A DNA stretch of 53,805 bases from an uncultured Prevotella sp. (GCA_900316015.1 ONBG01000019.1:1-53805), one strand, 5' to 3'. Numbered from the stretch's first letter, positions 39,168 to 48,132 are shown. Translations and numbers: made by a program. Notes: generated by a model from the letters alone, not told the origin.

Positions 39168-40604
39168 CTATTTGTTGGATGATAATTTGTTGGTTAGGAA
39201 CTGATGGGATTGCAGCATCTGTTTAGGATCCAGAGCCTTGTCGAGTTCCTCTTTTGTCATCAACTTCTGTTCCAGGACAATATCGTATACAGATCGGTTG
39301 GTCTCATGAGCTTCCTTAGCAACCTTGGTACTCTTCTTGTATCCGATATAAGGGTTCAGGGCTGTGACAATGCCGATGGAATTCTTTACCATCTCATAGC
39401 AGCGCTCCTTGTTTACGGTGATTCCGAGAATGCATTCCTCTGTCAGGGTGTCAATGGCATTGTGTAACCACCACAGGCTCTCGAAGAGGCATTCCGTGAT
39501 CACGGGCTCCATCACATTCAACTCCAATTGTCCTGCCTCTGCTGCGAATGTTACGCAGGTGTCATTGCCGATCACCTTGAAACACGTCTGGTTGGTTACC
39601 TCGGGAATAACAGGATTGACTTTTCCCGGCATGATACTGGATCCAGGTGCTTTTGGAGGCAGGTTGATCTCGTTGAGTCCGCAACGAGGACCAGAGGCCA
39701 TCAACCGCAGGTCGTTGCAAATCTTGGAGAGCTTGACTGCTAAGCGTTTCAAGGCACCTGAATAGCTGACGTAGGCACCTGTGTCTGGTGTTGCCTCTAC
39801 CAGGTTGGGAGAGGAAACGAAGTTCTCACCCGTCAGCTTGCTCAGGTTTGCTGCACAGAGCTTGGCGAACCCGGGGACAGCATTCAGTCCAGTGCCGATG
39901 GCCGTGCCGCCCATGTTGATCTCGTGGAGCAGTTTCACGTTACGCTCCAAGTTCAGGATTTCTTCTTCCAAGTTATCTGCGTACGCATTGAATTCCTGGC
40001 CGAAAGTCATGGGGACAGCATCTTGCAACTGCGTGCGTCCCATCTTGATGGCATCCTTGAATTCGTCTGCCTTGTAGCGGAAGGCAGAGATCAGTCCAGT
40101 CAAGCTGCCGACCAAGGTCTTGTTCATACGGATCAAGGCCAAACGGATCGTGGTGGGGTAGACATCATTGGTTGACTGCCCGCAATTGACATGGTCGTTG
40201 GGATAACAATATTGGTATTCCCCTTTCTGATGTCCCATGATCTCCAAGGCGCGATTGGCAATGACCTCATTGGCATTCATGTTGACGGATGTACCGGCAC
40301 CGCCCTGCATCATGTCGATAGGGAAGTTCTCGTGCAATTTCCCATCGATGATCTCGCGGCAAGCCATGGAGATGGCACCAGCTATCTCGTCGTTGATCGT
40401 GCCTAAGGCATGGTTGGTCTGCACGGCAGCCAACTTCACATAGGCAATGGCTATCACGTAGTCGGGATAGTCGCGCATCTTTTTACGGGAAATATGATAG
40501 TTGTTGATACCACGTTGTGTCTGCACGCCATAGTAAGCGTCTGCAGGTACCTTGAGCTCGCCTAAAAGGTCTGACTCAACTCTGAATTTCTTTTCTTCAG
40601 CCAT
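39168..40604 (-). CDS. aspA: Aspartate ammonia-lyase (aspartase)
   Basis: A cytoplasmic enzyme of 478 aa that deaminates L-aspartate to fumarate and ammonia. Conserved regions: MQGGAGTSVNMNANEVIANR, GQSTNDVYPT, and the flexible catalytic loop GSSIMPGKVNP. Start 40604 (MAEEKKFRVESD) matches the family; a frame open to 40724 crosses the promoter. Argininosuccinate lyase-superfamily relatives such as fumarase C are the alternative, but the N-terminal RVESDLLGELKVP and KVNPVIPEVTNQ favour aspartase. It completes the asparagine-to-fumarate route with its upstream neighbours. Confidence 0.95.
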   Translation of the reverse strand: MAEEKKFRVESDLLGELKVPADAYYGVQTQRGINNYHISRKKMRDYPDYVIAIAYVKLAAVQTNHALGTINDEIAGAISMACREIIDGKLHENFPIDMMQGGAGTSVNMNANEVIANRALEIMGHQKGEYQYCYPNDHVNCGQSTNDVYPTTIRLALIRMNKTLVGSLTGLISAFRYKADEFKDAIKMGRTQLQDAVPMTFGQEFNAYADNLEEEILNLERNVKLLHEINMGGTAIGTGLNAVPGFAKLCAANLSKLTGENFVSSPNLVEATPDTGAYVSYSGALKRLAVKLSKICNDLRLMASGPRCGLNEINLPPKAPGSSIMPGKVNPVIPEVTNQTCFKVIGNDTCVTFAAEAGQLELNVMEPVITECLFESLWWLHNAIDTLTEECILGITVNKERCYEMVKNSIGIVTALNPYIGYKKSTKVAKEAHETNRSVYDIVLEQKLMTKEELDKALDPKQMLQSHQFLTNKLSSNK

Positions 40605-40648
40605 TTTTGTTTGGATTTTTAATGATAAGTTGTTCTTGTTTACTTGGG

Positions 40649-40656
40649 CAAAGATA
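40649..40656 (-). promoter_or_regulatory. -7 element of the aspA promoter
   Basis: Minus-strand TATCTTTG with predicted start near 40642, 38 nt before the aspA ATG. The -33 box is not clear. It implies that aspA can be transcribed apart from the porin. Confidence 0.55.
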
Positions 40657-40766
40657 CTATGATTTTGCCGCTTCGCGTTTACGAAAAACGATTTATAATT
40701 TGTAAATAACGAAACTTCCCCCATTCCTTTTATCCAAGATGGAAGCAGGAAGTCGTTTCCTCGCCT

Positions 40767-41975
40767 TTAAAAGCATTTGATACGGTACATGAACCCGAGC
40801 TCGATGCGGTTAGTATGGTAGTCGGAAAGCCCGCATTTTTTACTGTAGTCGTATTGGTGCCCGAAATAGGCGAGAAAGACGCGCAGGTCCTGCGACTTGT
40901 CAGGATAATACTCGATGCTGCCTGAATATCCAATTGACGTCCGGTAGTTTTTCAGCCGTTCGATCTTGCTTACGTTGGCTGTCTCATACGTACCCTTGAC
41001 CATGAGGTTCCATTGGGGCGCAAACTGCCAGTTGACCTTGGTGATCCAGGATTGATAATGGACATCCGAGAAATATAGGTTCGCGTCGGTGTAGCCGAGT
41101 CCTTCCATGGCTTCGCCCGTAGCAATCTTCAGTCGGTCGAGTCCATCAAAAGCTTCCATGTAATCTACATACCACTGCAGGGTAGGGAGGTTGAGCTTCT
41201 CGCCAAGTGCTATCTCACGACTGTACTTGTGCTTGGCCTGTGTTTGTAGGCCATACGACCAGCGGGCCTGCAACTTATTGCCTAAGAAACTCCCACTCCA
41301 CAGGACAATGTAGGTCAAGGGATGGTTGGCTTTCTCTAAAATTCGGGTTTGGGAGCCGTCTCCTTCCACGGAACGGGCATCGCTGCCATATTCATCTGCA
41401 AAGCTGCCATTGTTGGCATCGGTGATGTTGAGGTCAACCTCCTGGGTGGGCGTGACCTTATAAGAGATATTGATGCCTGCCATGAAGTTATCCATGTTGT
41501 CCACCATGTCGGAATATTGATAGATGAACATCGGGTTCTCATCAAACTCAAAACCGCCCCAGTTCTGGCACATCTTTCCCACTTGAACGCCCACCTTGGG
41601 TGAGAACTGGTAGCCAATCATCAGGATGTCGGTGGCCTTGGCGAAATTATCCTCGCTCTGGGCATTGTTGCCCTTGTTCAGGCGATGTCGGAAACGATAG
41701 GAGATCTTATCGGTGAGATTGCCTTTGATCTCAAGACGTGCTTGTTGGTTCTTGAATGCCGACTGCCATTCATGACCGTCATTGCTTTCCTGAAAATGGG
41801 CAGCGTAGTTGAAATAGACATTGAACATGTCGTTTTTCTTCTCTAATTGGGTGACCCTTTCGTATAGACTTTGATATTCTCCGTCACTACCGCCCATGCC
41901 AGTATTGTTGCCCTGTGCGTTCATCGTCAAGGCAAGGGTGAGCGAGGTAGTGAGGGTCATGATTCTATTCTTCAT
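40767..41975 (-). CDS. OprO/OprP-like outer-membrane porin
   Basis: A 402-aa outer-membrane beta-barrel protein with a signal peptide (MKNRIMTLTTSLTLALTMNAQ), a short coiled-coil (LYERVTQLEKKND) and alternating-strand sequence through to the C-terminus. The residues resemble phosphate-selective porin family members of Bacteroidetes. The usual C-terminal aromatic is Phe (YRIKCF). Placed between asparaginase and aspartase, it probably admits amino acids or dicarboxylates rather than phosphate; this is inference. It lies 107 bp after ansB across a hairpin and 162 bp before aspA. Confidence 0.82.
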   Translation of the reverse strand: MKNRIMTLTTSLTLALTMNAQGNNTGMGGSDGEYQSLYERVTQLEKKNDMFNVYFNYAAHFQESNDGHEWQSAFKNQQARLEIKGNLTDKISYRFRHRLNKGNNAQSEDNFAKATDILMIGYQFSPKVGVQVGKMCQNWGGFEFDENPMFIYQYSDMVDNMDNFMAGINISYKVTPTQEVDLNITDANNGSFADEYGSDARSVEGDGSQTRILEKANHPLTYIVLWSGSFLGNKLQARWSYGLQTQAKHKYSREIALGEKLNLPTLQWYVDYMEAFDGLDRLKIATGEAMEGLGYTDANLYFSDVHYQSWITKVNWQFAPQWNLMVKGTYETANVSKIERLKNYRTSIGYSGSIEYYPDKSQDLRVFLAYFGHQYDYSKKCGLSDYHTNRIELGFMYRIKCF

Positions 41976-42012
41976 TGTTCTTGGTTTGGATGGAGGTTAT
42001 AACTCCCCCTTG

Positions 42013-42033
42013 ATCCCCCAAAGCTTGGGGGAT
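42013..42033 (-). other. Intercistronic hairpin between ansB and porin
   Basis: ATCCCCCAA (42013-42021) pairs perfectly with TTGGGGGAT (42025-42033) around a 3-nt loop. No T-run follows on the minus strand, so it more likely stabilises or processes mRNA than terminates it. Confidence 0.6.
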
Positions 42034-42082
42034 AGGGAAAGAGATATGATAAAATGTGAAGGTGAGGGCTATCCTTGTTGGT

Positions 42083-43138
42083 TTAATATTCCTGGAAATA
42101 CTCCTGTATTTTTTGCCAGTCATGTGTCTGGGTCAGCGCTAACATCAACAGGACACGTGCTTTTTGTGGGTTTAAGGTGAGGGATGCAATAAAATGGTAC
42201 TTGCTGTCGTCTACCTCTCCGTTTAGGCAAGTGGGACCGGAGGGCACGCGACTGGACCTGACGATGTTGATTCCTTTGGCACGTGCCTTCAGGGCAACAT
42301 CAAAGACATCTTTATAGAAATTGCCATCGCCGACACCTGCTAATACGATTCCATCGTAGTTGGCATCCATGAAGGCTTGCATGGGCAGGGGCGAGCAATT
42401 GGCATAGCCGTAGACGATCCCCACCTTGGGCAGCTCGGTCAGCTGGTCGACATGGAACTCGCTATGTATCGTATGCAGGTTGGTGACCTCCCGGCTGTAG
42501 AAAGCCTTCCCATTGTAGACGTATCCTACCTTCCCGAAATTGGGTGCCTGGAAGGTGGCAACATCCGTTGTATGGGTTTTCGTGACATCCTTGGCGTCGA
42601 GGAGCATGTTGTTCATGCAGCACATCACGCCTCGTCCTTTTGAGTTGGCACTGGCAGCAGCCACAACACCGGCATAGAGATTGCCGGGACCATCCGCACT
42701 GATCGCCGTGGAGGGTCGCATGGATCCCACAAGAATGACTGGCTTGTCGCTGTGGACCGTAAGATTGAGGAAGTAGGCAGTCTCTTCCATGGTATCGGTT
42801 CCATGGGTGATGACAATGCCATCATACCCTTCCTGGTTGAGCAGTTGATTGATGCGCTTGGCAAGTTTAAGCCATACTTGGTCATTCATGTCCTGTGACC
42901 CGATGTTCACTAATTGTTCTCCCGATACATCCGCAATGTCTAAGATTTGTGGGACGGCTTGGATCAGGGCCTGTACGCCGACTTGTCCTGCACTATAGGC
43001 AGAGTTGGTGGCAGACACGCTGACACCGGCGATGGTTCCACCCGTGGCGATAATACGGATCTTTGGCTTGGCCATGGCTGAGGTGACAGCCACGAACATG
43101 ACCAGAAATAGCATTGTGAAGATTTTCTTTTCCATCAT
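42083..43138 (-). CDS. ansB: Type II L-asparaginase, periplasmic
   Basis: A 351-aa enzyme with a signal peptide (MEKKIFTMLFLVMFVAVTSAMA) that hydrolyses L-asparagine to aspartate and ammonia in the periplasm. First catalytic Thr lies in IIATGGTIAGVS (about residue 36). The second triad, Thr-Asp-Lys, includes VITHGTDTMEETAYFL (about residue 113) and PVILVGSMRPST. It lies 29 bp after the Dcu transporter gene, so both are transcribed together and share a function in asparagine use. Confidence 0.95.
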   Translation of the reverse strand: MMEKKIFTMLFLVMFVAVTSAMAKPKIRIIATGGTIAGVSVSATNSAYSAGQVGVQALIQAVPQILDIADVSGEQLVNIGSQDMNDQVWLKLAKRINQLLNQEGYDGIVITHGTDTMEETAYFLNLTVHSDKPVILVGSMRPSTAISADGPGNLYAGVVAAASANSKGRGVMCCMNNMLLDAKDVTKTHTTDVATFQAPNFGKVGYVYNGKAFYSREVTNLHTIHSEFHVDQLTELPKVGIVYGYANCSPLPMQAFMDANYDGIVLAGVGDGNFYKDVFDVALKARAKGINIVRSSRVPSGPTCLNGEVDDSKYHFIASLTLNPQKARVLLMLALTQTHDWQKIQEYFQEY

Positions 43139-43167
43139 CAGAATATTTAAAATGAATGTTGAATCCT

Positions 43168-44490
43168 TTAATAGAACAGTACGACCACGAAGTAGGCGAT
43201 GGCAATGGAGACGATGGTCGTCACGAAGCCAGGCAATTGGAAGGAATGGTTGATGACAAACTTGCCAACGTGGGTACTGCCCGTGCGGTCGAACTCAAGG
43301 GCTGCTACCTCCGTAGGATAGTTAGGCAGGAAAAAATAACCGTTGACGGCTGGGAACATGGCAACCAACAACAAAGGGTTGATACCTAAGGCAATACCGA
43401 CAGGGTAGAGGGTTGTGGCCGTGGCGGCCTGCGAGAAAAGCATGATGCTCATCACGAACAGGGCAACGGCAAATAGGAATGGGGCCGTTGACACCATTCC
43501 GGAGAGGGCTTGGTTGATCATGTCAGCATTGCCCATATAGAAGGTAGAGCCCATCCATGCAATGCCAAAGATGGAGATGACCGCGTTCATGCCTGCAATG
43601 AAGATATTTCCTTTGGGCACCTTGGAGACACTCGTCTTGCCGACGATCAAGATCAGGATGGCATCACTCATCATGACCATCTCGATGGTTTCGCTCATGC
43701 TGACTCCTTCCGGGCGGAGCGAAGGGATGAACCCAAACAGGATGACGAGGACGACACCGAGCAGGAAAGCAAGGACGGAATACTTGGCATGGGGATCTTG
43801 GTTGTCTTCTGCCCGCATGAGATTCTTGGCATCCTCTTCAGGATTGATCCTACCGTCCCTCACGCGACGCAGGTACTCCGGGTCGTCTTTTAGTTCCTTG
43901 CCGACATGGTTCTCAATGATCGCAGCCACGAGGATGGAGATCAGACTGGCTGGGAGACAAATGATGAGGATGGTTCCTAACTCTATGCCCTTCGCTCCTA
44001 ATAGGTCGGAAGAGATCATCGCTGCCATGGCAGCAGAGACAGGACTGCTCGTGATTCCCAAAGAGGCGGCAATGACTGAAAGGCTCATCGGACGCTCGGG
44101 GCGTATCTTGTTTGCTTGTGCAATTTCACTGATAATCGGTAAGAGAGAGTAACTGGTATGGGCGGTGCCTGCAAAAACACAAAAGGCAAAGGTGCACAGG
44201 GGACCGTAGAAGGTGATGTGTTCTGGATGCTTTTTCAAGAACTTGGCGGTTAGGCCGACTAAGTAGTCCAGGCCACCTGTGGCTTGCAAAGCCGCGGATG
44301 CCGTGATCACCGCAAGGATGATCAACATCACGTCAACAGGGGTCTTGCCTGGCTCAAGGCCAAAGCCATAAACAAGGATGAACGTGCCGAGCATCCCAAA
44401 GATTCCTAAGCCGATACCCCCAGTTCGGGCTCCTAAGAAAATACATCCCAGGACTATCAGCAGTTCTATGATCAATAATGTTGTCGCCAT
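43168..44490 (-). CDS. dcuB: Anaerobic C4-dicarboxylate transporter, Dcu family
   Basis: A 440-aa inner-membrane antiporter with about 10-12 hydrophobic segments. The family core FLGARTGGIGLGIFGMLG, LQATGGLDYLVGLTAKFL and IRPERPMSLSVIAASLGI is present. It exchanges aspartate, fumarate or malate for succinate during fumarate respiration. The sequence lies between DcuA and DcuB of E. coli and the symbol follows common usage only. It is the first gene of the asparagine operon, divergent from the AraC-type regulator. Confidence 0.9.
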   Translation of the reverse strand: MATTLLIIELLIVLGCIFLGARTGGIGLGIFGMLGTFILVYGFGLEPGKTPVDVMLIILAVITASAALQATGGLDYLVGLTAKFLKKHPEHITFYGPLCTFAFCVFAGTAHTSYSLLPIISEIAQANKIRPERPMSLSVIAASLGITSSPVSAAMAAMISSDLLGAKGIELGTILIICLPASLISILVAAIIENHVGKELKDDPEYLRRVRDGRINPEEDAKNLMRAEDNQDPHAKYSVLAFLLGVVLVILFGFIPSLRPEGVSMSETIEMVMMSDAILILIVGKTSVSKVPKGNIFIAGMNAVISIFGIAWMGSTFYMGNADMINQALSGMVSTAPFLFAVALFVMSIMLFSQAATATTLYPVGIALGINPLLLVAMFPAVNGYFFLPNYPTEVAALEFDRTGSTHVGKFVINHSFQLPGFVTTIVSIAIAYFVVVLFY

Positions 44491-44530
44491 AAGTTGAAGC
44501 GTATAGATTGTTAGATTTATATTTCTGCCG

Positions 44531-44538
44531 CAAAGTTA
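44531..44538 (-). promoter_or_regulatory. -7 element of the dcuB-ansB operon promoter
   Basis: Minus-strand TAACTTTG lies about 40 bp before the dcuB ATG; no clear -33 box, as expected for an activator-dependent promoter. Confidence 0.5.
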
Positions 44539-44656
44539 CGGCAAAAATTGCTTTCCTCTTTTATAAATCCCCATTATTTTTTTGCAAATATCGAAACCTA
44601 CACTTTGACGGGGCTGTGACCTTACACATGAAAAATGAAAAAATATCCCGTTTTAT

Positions 44657-44687
44657 TTTGCTTTTTTCAGGGTTTGCACTACCTTTG
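44657..44687 (+). promoter_or_regulatory. Promoter of the AraC-type regulator
   Basis: TTTG (44657-44660), a 19-bp spacer and TACCTTTG (44680-44687), 24 bp before the ATG. Confidence 0.75.
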
Positions 44688-44710
44688 CAAGGTTAAGATC
44701 ATAAAGAAAG

Positions 44711-45589
44711 ATGGTTGCACGAGGTAATTTAAGTCTTCCTCAGTTGGCCGAGCGATATCATATCAAGGATATCTTAGGGGCAAGTGTCGCCTATTTCTCT
44801 TCGGAGGAAGCAGGGGAGAATGACTTGCGGGCTGTCACCAACAGGATTAGTTGTTATGAACTTCAATTGATCCGTGAAGGAGTGGCACATATCTCGTTGA
44901 ATGGCAATGAGATGGATGTTCATCCTGGAGATTTGCTGGCATTGACTCCTTTCCAGCCAGTCGACTGTGTCTTCCCCAAGGATGTCGTATCCGAAGGATT
45001 GCTGGTTGAGGGCGAATTTTATGAAAGTTTGCTCTCCATGGGTCGAGATTCTGATATCTCCATGCAGAATATACCCGTGAAGACTACCTTTGTCTACCAC
45101 CTCAATGAGGATCAGGTATCGGAATTGAGCGGGATCTTCCAACAGGTGCGCAAGGCGATCCATTATGTCCATGCATATAAGATGGAGATGGTGCGTTCGT
45201 TAGTGCATGTCTGCTTGCTCTTTATCAGTGAGCTGCCTTATTACCAGCATTTGGTAACGCGCGACTTCCGTCATAAGGAAGATATCCTGAAGATCTTTCT
45301 TTACTTGGCCCATAATAACTTCCGCTGTCAGCGGCAGATCCAGTTTTATGCGGATAAGCTGAATATAACCACAACCTATTTGAGCAAGGTTGTTCGCGAA
45401 CTGACAGGGAATACGGTGAACAATTACCTGACGATGCTCGCCTATGAGGAGTCGTGTAATCTCTTGAAGACCAGTGATATGACGCTTGGGGAGATTTCTG
45501 ATGCGTTGAATTTCCACGATCAAAGTGCCTTTTCTAATTTCTTCAAGCTCCATTCGGGATGCTCCCCGAAGGAATATCGTAACCGATAA
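44711..45589 (+). CDS. AraC family transcriptional regulator
   Basis: A 292-aa regulator. The N-terminal cupin-like sensor domain (about residues 30-150; MDVHPGDLLALTPFQPVD) is followed by a linker and a C-terminal double helix-turn-helix (about residues 195-292). The latter has LNITTTYLSKVVRELTGN as the first HTH and LNFHDQSAFSNFFKLHSGCS as the second. It is divergent from dcuB across 220 bp and probably controls the asparagine/aspartate operon in response to a small ligand. It could also regulate the downstream peptidase, 47 bp away. Confidence 0.9.
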   Translation: MVARGNLSLPQLAERYHIKDILGASVAYFSSEEAGENDLRAVTNRISCYELQLIREGVAHISLNGNEMDVHPGDLLALTPFQPVDCVFPKDVVSEGLLVEGEFYESLLSMGRDSDISMQNIPVKTTFVYHLNEDQVSELSGIFQQVRKAIHYVHAYKMEMVRSLVHVCLLFISELPYYQHLVTRDFRHKEDILKIFLYLAHNNFRCQRQIQFYADKLNITTTYLSKVVRELTGNTVNNYLTMLAYEESCNLLKTSDMTLGEISDALNFHDQSAFSNFFKLHSGCSPKEYRNR

Positions 45590-45636
45590 GCGACCTCCTA
45601 CTGCCTTTTGAATCAATCTAATTATCATATAGAGAC

Positions 45637-46935
45637 ATGAAACGATACCATTTATTCCTTTTGATCGCCCTGCTCCTGCCTTTGCAGTTGATGGCAGGCG
45701 ATCCAGTTGTGGAGCAATGCCTGAAGTCACTACCGGGCATCAGCGACGTCCAACCCCTTGAGAGTGATGTTTGTAACAATAAGTTCGTGATGTATATCAC
45801 GCAACAGGTTAACCCTCATGATCCTGCTGCGGGTACCTTCCGCCAGCGCGTGATCCTTTGTCATGTGGGCTTCGACCGTCCTACCGTCCTTGTTACCGAG
45901 GGCTATTATGCCCATTATGCCCTGAGACCTTCTTATCAGGATGAGGTAGCCCGACTGCTCAATGCCAACACCATTACTGTTGAATATCGGTATTTTGCCA
46001 AATCTGTGCCAGAACCTTGTAATTGGGACTACCTGACGGTGGAAAACTCCTTGTTCGACTTACATCACGTTAATCAAACCTTCCATGCGCTCTATCCGGG
46101 AAAGTGGGTTGCAACTGGGATTAGCAAAGGTGGGCAGACCACGATGTTCTATCGGGCTTTCTTTCCAAACGATGTGGATGTCAGCGTTCCTTATGTCGCT
46201 CCGCTGAACCGTAGCACGGAGGATGGGCGACATCAGCCTTTCTTGGAGAAAACGGTGGGAACGAAAGCAGAACGAGACAGCGTCAAAGCCTTTCAGACCG
46301 AGGTGTTGAAACGCAAGCAAGCCTTATTGCCCTTGCTGACAGACTATTGCCAGAAGAAGGCCTATGCCTTTCGCGTGCCTTTGACGGATATCTTCGACTA
46401 TCTGGTCTTAGAATATCCTTTTGCCCTTTGGCAATGGGGAACGCCCGTGAGCAAGATTCCGTCGTTGGCGGCTCCAGATAGTGTCCTGTTCAAGCATTTC
46501 GTGCGGATTAGCGAACCAGGCTATTTCACGCCGAACAACCCGAGCACTCCTTTCTTCGTTCAGGCCGCACGGGAATTAGGCTATTACGGGTATGACATGG
46601 AACCATTCCGACAGTGGATGAGCATCAACACCACTCATGACTATCTGCATCGCATCATGCTTGGACCGGAGTTCGTACAGGTCAGATTCGACGATACCTT
46701 ATATCGGAAAACATTGGATTTCCTGAAACGGCAGGATCCGAAGATGATTTATATCTATGGTGGAGATGATCCCTGGTCGGCTAGTAGCGTAGAAGGGTTG
46801 CCTTACCTGAAGAAGAAAAAGAATATCAAGGTCTATGTCCTGCCCAAGGGATCACATCGGACACGTATCAACAGCTTCCCAGAGCCACGCCGTTCTGAGA
46901 TCATTCATCAGTTAATGTCGTGGGTGGGAGAGTAG
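45637..46935 (+). CDS. S37 family (PS-10-type) secreted aminopeptidase
   Basis: A 432-aa exported serine peptidase (signal MKRYHLFLLIALLLPLQLMA) of the PS-10 (PF05576) alpha/beta-hydrolase type, known in Streptomyces as a tripeptidyl aminopeptidase. Nucleophile Ser is in TGISKGGQTT (about residue 158). The acid is probably in IYGGDDPWSA and the His in PKGSHRTRI near residue 410. It would release short peptides from N-termini in the periplasm or outside. It follows the AraC gene with no clear terminator between. Confidence 0.88.
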   Translation: MKRYHLFLLIALLLPLQLMAGDPVVEQCLKSLPGISDVQPLESDVCNNKFVMYITQQVNPHDPAAGTFRQRVILCHVGFDRPTVLVTEGYYAHYALRPSYQDEVARLLNANTITVEYRYFAKSVPEPCNWDYLTVENSLFDLHHVNQTFHALYPGKWVATGISKGGQTTMFYRAFFPNDVDVSVPYVAPLNRSTEDGRHQPFLEKTVGTKAERDSVKAFQTEVLKRKQALLPLLTDYCQKKAYAFRVPLTDIFDYLVLEYPFALWQWGTPVSKIPSLAAPDSVLFKHFVRISEPGYFTPNNPSTPFFVQAARELGYYGYDMEPFRQWMSINTTHDYLHRIMLGPEFVQVRFDDTLYRKTLDFLKRQDPKMIYIYGGDDPWSASSVEGLPYLKKKKNIKVYVLPKGSHRTRINSFPEPRRSEIIHQLMSWVGE

Positions 46936-46948
46936 CGGAACCTTACTT

Positions 46949-46983
46949 CCCTACCTGTTGGCAACGGCTGGCAGGGCTTTTTC
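46949..46983 (+). terminator. Probable terminator after the S37 peptidase
   Basis: CCCTACC (46949-46955) pairs with GGCAGGG (46970-46976), with one mismatch, around GTTGGCAAC, followed by five Ts. Confidence 0.6.
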
Positions 46984-47101
46984 GTCCATTTCGTCCATTT
47001 AGAGTGGTTAAAAAAGTAGCATTTGTTGGCCTGAGGTCATAAATTTACTGAAAAAATGAGGCATTTTACTTAATTAATTTTCGGCAGTCGACAGAAATTC
47101 A

Positions 47102-47109
47102 TATCTTTG
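47102..47109 (+). promoter_or_regulatory. Orphan -7 promoter element without a downstream gene
   Basis: TATCTTTG with a T-rich -33 region (TTTTCGG at 47078-47084). No protein gene follows in this direction for over 1 kb. Confidence 0.5.
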
Positions 47110-47377
47110 CCGGCGAAAAAAAGAAATTATTAAGGTTAAAGATTAAGTTTTTGTTGATGTTAATTTTGATTAGATAGGTTTAGTTTGATAGGTTTCGTTA
47201 AAGATTAATTTGAACAGGATTGACATTTAGTGAGAAAAAATACATTTTGAGTTAATTACTGTTTTTAAGGGGATCGACCTTGTGAAAGGGTGATTCCCTT
47301 TTTCTTTGTTGACCTTGAAACCTATGGTTCCATTTCCCTGGACTCGATGCAAGTTGAATAGCTTGTTTAGAATGGAA

Positions 47378-47465
47378 TGGAAAAAGATTTGGGAATGAAA
47401 GATGAACGGTTGGGGAACGAAAAATGAACGATTTAGAAATGAGTGAAAAACGATTTGGAAATGAA
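47378..47465 (+). repeat. Diverged 22-bp-period array in the gene-free region
   Basis: Units begin at 47378, 47400, 47422 and 47444, each exactly 22 bp, sharing ATGA-ACG-TTTGG-AATGAA-like bases. The unit from 47400 starts AGATGA and has TTGGGG at the same offset as TTTTGGG in the end arrays, so common ancestry is likely. A weaker fifth unit may precede at 47356. Confidence 0.65.
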
Positions 47466-47576
47466 TCAGAATTCATTCAAAAATGCGTCTAAATTGAATG
47501 CAAATTCAATATTCGTGCGCGTACCTTATATCCGCGCGCGTATAAATAGAGATATAAATAAAGATAAAGAAAAAAA

Positions 47577-47595
47577 GAGTCGACGTCGTCGACTC
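47577..47595. other. Perfect palindromic hairpin in an A-rich context
   Basis: GAGTCGAC (47577-47584) pairs with GTCGACTC (47588-47595) around GTC, with A-runs on both sides (from 47570 and to 47604). On the minus strand it looks like a terminator with T-runs. It may also be a protein site. Confidence 0.6.
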
Positions 47596-48132
47596 GAAAA
47601 AAAGTCCGCCGTCGTCGCCGTCGATGGTTTTTTATTTTTTGTTTTTGATGAGGCTTCGCCCTCATTGTATGACAGGGATGGCGGCGCGGAGGGTTCCAGT
47701 TGGTAATCTTCCGTTTCTGATTTGTTGTCGGGTGATCTTCAAAAAATGAGCCCCGCAACATGATGCTGCAGGGCCGGAGGATGTCCTAATGCCACGTAAG
47801 ACATCTATTGCATCAATTTATACCTATTGAAGATGGCTCGAAATGCACTGAATGCAGTGAAATAGGTGCTTACAATTTTACTTTACAATTAGTCAATTCG
47901 GAAATCTACAATATGCATTAGAACTTTACAAATATCTGATTTTTCGTGGATTATCGCTTGTTCAATCGTGTCTAATACTTGTTTGTATAGGAACACATCT
48001 ACTTTGTTTAATGTTTCTTAACTAATGAGGTTGTTGTTTAGGCTTGGAATCTGGTGGACATGCATCGTTAACAGAATGTTAAAGATGAAGAAAAAGTACT
48101 CCCGTTTTGATCAGTATGATGTGATTTTTGCT

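Larger units (their letters stand above)
46986..48132. other. Gene-free region, about 1.15 kb
   Basis: No convincing gene. It is markedly A/T-rich with GC-rich patches. In order it holds: a tandem TTTCGTCCA pair (about 46982-47000); a -7 promoter element at 47102; 12-bp direct repeats GTTAAAGATTAA at 47135 and 47197; GATAGGTTT at 47173 and 47187; the 22-bp-period array; a hexamer-like TATAAA/TAGAGA tract (about 47540-47575); a palindrome (47577-47595); a CGTCGTCG-rich patch; hairpins at 47648-47666 and about 47751-47776; then low-complexity sequence. Open frames here contain repeats such as YLYLYLYLY and RRRRRR and look non-coding. Confidence 0.6.

Noticed and set aside
47443-47761. Overlapping 87-aa and 90-aa frames in the gene-free region
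   Set aside because: They translate low-complexity repeats (YLYLYLY, RRRRRR) and differ by strand over the same DNA; no promoter or start signal fits.
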